A stretch of DNA of 15,964 bases. Source: PNAI01 sp964575715 (GTDB lineage Bacteria > Pseudomonadota > Alphaproteobacteria > Rhizobiales > Xanthobacteraceae). Below are positions 14,973 through 15,964 of the stretch, in pieces (within the stretch, counting starts at the first letter, position 1; each line of letters opens with the position of its first letter). Below the pieces are notes generated by a model. It saw nothing but the letters and a program-made list of their open reading frames with translations, was not told where the DNA came from and made no database searches. The DNA lies in the NCBI GenBank assembly GCA_964575715.1, contig CAZNSG010000177.1, forward strand, positions 1-15,964, in the 5' to 3' direction. The position numbers and the translations under genes are program-made.

Positions 14973-15388
14973 ACACACAGTGCCGTCATAGAGTGCCTGC
15001 CAGATAGGCTTATGCCTTTGCCAAGCACCATCAGAGAAACGGTAATAACGCATACATAAAAAAGTATGCTTACCTCCCGCTCGCATATTGTTGACTAAAG
15101 CTTGCAGACAGCCACATTTTGTTGGGGCGAGAACGTCGATTCGAATCGGCAAGAAAAAATTTTGCCGCAGCAAGAGAATCAAGGATTAAAGGTGCATCGC
15201 CAGGCAAGACGTAAGTTTATCCACAACTTTCGTATATTTCTGCTGCCGTCACAAAGCATTCCGCAATGTTAATTTACAAATTAATTAATAAGAAACGCAC
15301 GAATCAATTAACATGACGCGCTCTATTGAATAAAGTTGTGAATACGAATTAAAAAACCTTCACATCATGCCTTCAATCTGAGTAAAGT

Positions 15389-15403
15389 TTAATCGTAAAT
15401 TAT
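15389..15403 (+). promoter_or_regulatory. Possible CtrA-binding site upstream of the pilin gene
   Basis: TTAA-TCGTAAA-TTAT fits the CtrA consensus TTAA-N7-TTAA at seven of eight positions. CtrA is the alphaproteobacterial cell-cycle regulator and is known to control the pilin gene pilA in Caulobacter. The site is 143 bases upstream of the pilin start. In AT-rich DNA a chance match is quite possible. Confidence 0.35.
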
Positions 15404-15426
15404 GGATTAAATGGACTTCACTCGAG

Positions 15427-15454
15427 CTTTCCGATAATTTTACATTATCGAAAG
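15427..15454. promoter_or_regulatory. Inverted repeat upstream of the pilin gene
   Basis: CGATAAT (15432-15438) and ATTATCG (15444-15450) are perfect arms around TTTAC. They extend through CTTT and AAAG with one unpaired base. It lies about 95 bases before the pilin start codon. It may be an operator for a dimeric regulator or a hairpin in the leader. Confidence 0.45.
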
Positions 15455-15532
15455 ATGTGGCGCGGCTGTCATCGTATGAGACGCTTGCTCACTTCTGAAG
15501 TTGCGGATGTTCCGTGACCAAACAGCCTGATG

Positions 15533-15538
15533 AAGGAG
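15533..15538 (+). promoter_or_regulatory. Strong ribosome binding site of the pilin gene
   Basis: AAGGAG, 7 bases before the ATG, fixes the start of this short gene and suggests high translation, as expected for a pilus subunit. Confidence 0.8.
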
Positions 15539-15545
15539 AAATCAA

Positions 15546-15719
15546 ATGACCAAAGTTGTGAATCTAGCCAAGCGTTTTGTCGCCGACGAGCAAGGCGCAG
15601 CCCTGATTGAATACACCGTGTTGCTGGGAATCATGCTGATCGCGGTCATCGCGACCATCGTGGCCGTCGGCGGCTGGATCAGTAACAAGTGGACGGCGCT
15701 GAACGGTAACCTGACCTAA
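15546..15719 (+). CDS. flp: Flp family type IVb pilin
   Basis: A 57-aa prepilin, too short for many gene finders. A short basic leader (1-17, ending FVADEQG) is followed by AALIEYTVLLGIMLIAVIATIVAV, the Flp signature. The expected cut by a TadV/CpaA prepilin peptidase is after G17, which places Glu22 at mature position +5 followed by Tyr23, as in Flp pilins. The hydrophobic helix covers about 25-42 and is followed by a short tail (GGWISNKWTALNGNLT). AAGGAG (15533-15538) lies 7 bases before the ATG, and a clear terminator follows, so it is a well-expressed single-gene unit. Flp subunits form Tad pili used in surface attachment; no tad/cpa assembly genes are seen in the window. Confidence 0.92.
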   Translation: MTKVVNLAKRFVADEQGAALIEYTVLLGIMLIAVIATIVAVGGWISNKWTALNGNLT

Positions 15720-15758
15720 TCAGGCCGCACTGGAGCCACTTGGTTAAATTTGAACGGT

Positions 15759-15812
15759 CTTGGTCAATCGACAATTAAGAGTCGACAATAAGAGTCATTG
15801 ACCAAGTTTTTT
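15759..15812 (+). terminator. Intrinsic terminator of the pilin gene
   Basis: CTTGGTCAAT (15759-15768) pairs perfectly with ATTGACCAAG (15797-15806), followed at once by TTTTTT (15807-15812). It lies 39 bases after the pilin stop. The loop is unusually long (28 bases) and contains a tandem repeat. Confidence 0.85.
15768..15794. repeat. Imperfect tandem repeat in the terminator loop
   Basis: TCGACAATTAAGAG (15768-15781) is followed directly by TCGACAATAAGAG (15782-15794), the same unit with one T lost. TCGAC and GTCGA can also pair, making a small inner hairpin. It looks like a local duplication that enlarged the terminator loop. Confidence 0.7.
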
Positions 15813-15964
15813 CGGAAACGGATCCTAGCAGCCTGTCGGACTGAGTTCCACAGCCACGGGCGTGATGTGTTTTTGACGGCATCCGTGCGCAGCAGGCGCC
15901 TGATCGCGTTTATTGCGACTTGCGCGCGCCCTGTCCGAGCCATGATGCTCCTGTTTTTGGCGTG
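15813..15964. other. Unassigned end of window
   Basis: No gene is supported in these 152 bases. The stretch beginning CTAGCAGCCTGTCGGACTGAG (15824 onward) loosely resembles the ends of some insertion sequences of the IS5/IS1182 type. No transposase and no second end are visible, so this is only a suspicion. Confidence 0.3.

Larger units (their letters stand above)
14973..15545. other. AT-rich non-coding region between tRNA-Asn and the pilin gene
   Basis: About 570 bases without a convincing gene, clearly richer in A and T than the rest of the window, especially 15240-15420. It contains four inverted repeats: GGTAA..GCATAC/GTATGC..TTACC at 15041-15074, the palindrome CGATTCGAATCG at 15137-15148, CGGCAA/TTGCCG at 15147-15167, and CGATAAT/ATTATCG at 15432-15450. 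It also has one perfect DnaA-box-like TTATCCACA (15217-15225) and a CtrA-like site. The tRNA promoter must lie at its left end on the minus strand, and the pilin promoter towards its right end. A regulatory RNA is possible but not shown. Confidence 0.6.

Noticed and set aside
14952..15182. 76-codon minus-strand frame beside tRNA-Asn
   Set aside because: It overlaps the tRNA and a region of inverted repeats; no recognisable domain or good ribosome site.
15217..15225. Perfect DnaA box TTATCCACA in AT-rich DNA, considered as a replication origin
   Set aside because: Only one good box in the region and no replication genes nearby; a single 9-mer is expected by chance in places.
15764..15943. 59-codon minus-strand frame with an AGGAG-like site before its ATG
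   Set aside because: It runs through the pilin terminator and its tandem repeat; the peptide is basic and unlike any family I know.

Overview
The window is GC-rich, densely coded bacterial chromosome. The best reading is an alphaproteobacterium of the Rhizobiales, in or near the Bradyrhizobium/Xanthobacteraceae group. This rests on an Aap-type amino-acid ABC transporter, a DUF2336 protein, a Bug-family (TctC-like) solute receptor, a Flp-type pilin, and a CCCCCGGA...TCCGGGGG intergenic palindrome of a kind I recall from such genomes. This is judged from protein families only; no database was searched.

Layout. (1) Positions 1-3086, plus strand: the end of aapQ (its start lies before the window), then aapM and aapP. 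These are two membrane permeases and the ATPase of a polar amino-acid importer. (2) Positions 3151-7012, minus strand: four co-oriented genes. In transcription order they are cysK (cysteine synthase), an AlaX-type Ala-tRNA editing protein, sseA (3-mercaptopyruvate sulfurtransferase) and a persulfide dioxygenase-rhodanese fusion. Together they read as a cysteine/sulfide module: make cysteine, move its sulfur as persulfide, oxidise the excess, and (by inference) guard translation. A 12-bp stem separates it from the convergent aap operon. (3) Positions 7304-8524: a membrane diguanylate cyclase with a GGEEF motif and a degenerate inhibitory site. (4) Positions 8714-10263: a DapA-superfamily lyase-like protein without the usual catalytic residues, followed closely by 3-hydroxyanthranilate 3,4-dioxygenase. 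(5) Positions 10303-11669, minus strand: a DUF2336 protein that appears to lack its C-terminal half, and an exported small cupin. (6) Positions 11796-14887, plus strand: a Bug receptor, a decayed fragment of a second Bug receptor with in-frame stops, a VOC-fold protein and an M24 metallopeptidase. (7) Positions 14898-14972, minus strand: tRNA-Asn(GTT). (8) Positions 14973-15964: an AT-rich non-coding stretch with several inverted repeats and a CtrA-like site, then a 57-aa Flp pilin gene with a strong ribosome site and an intrinsic terminator. The last 150 bases are unassigned.

I found no CRISPR array, phage, toxin-antitoxin or recognisable defence system. The points most worth a second look are the sulfur operon with its tRNA-editing gene and fusion enzyme, the DapA-like protein with a replaced active site beside a dioxygenase, the Bug pseudogene, and the regulatory region of the solitary pilin gene.
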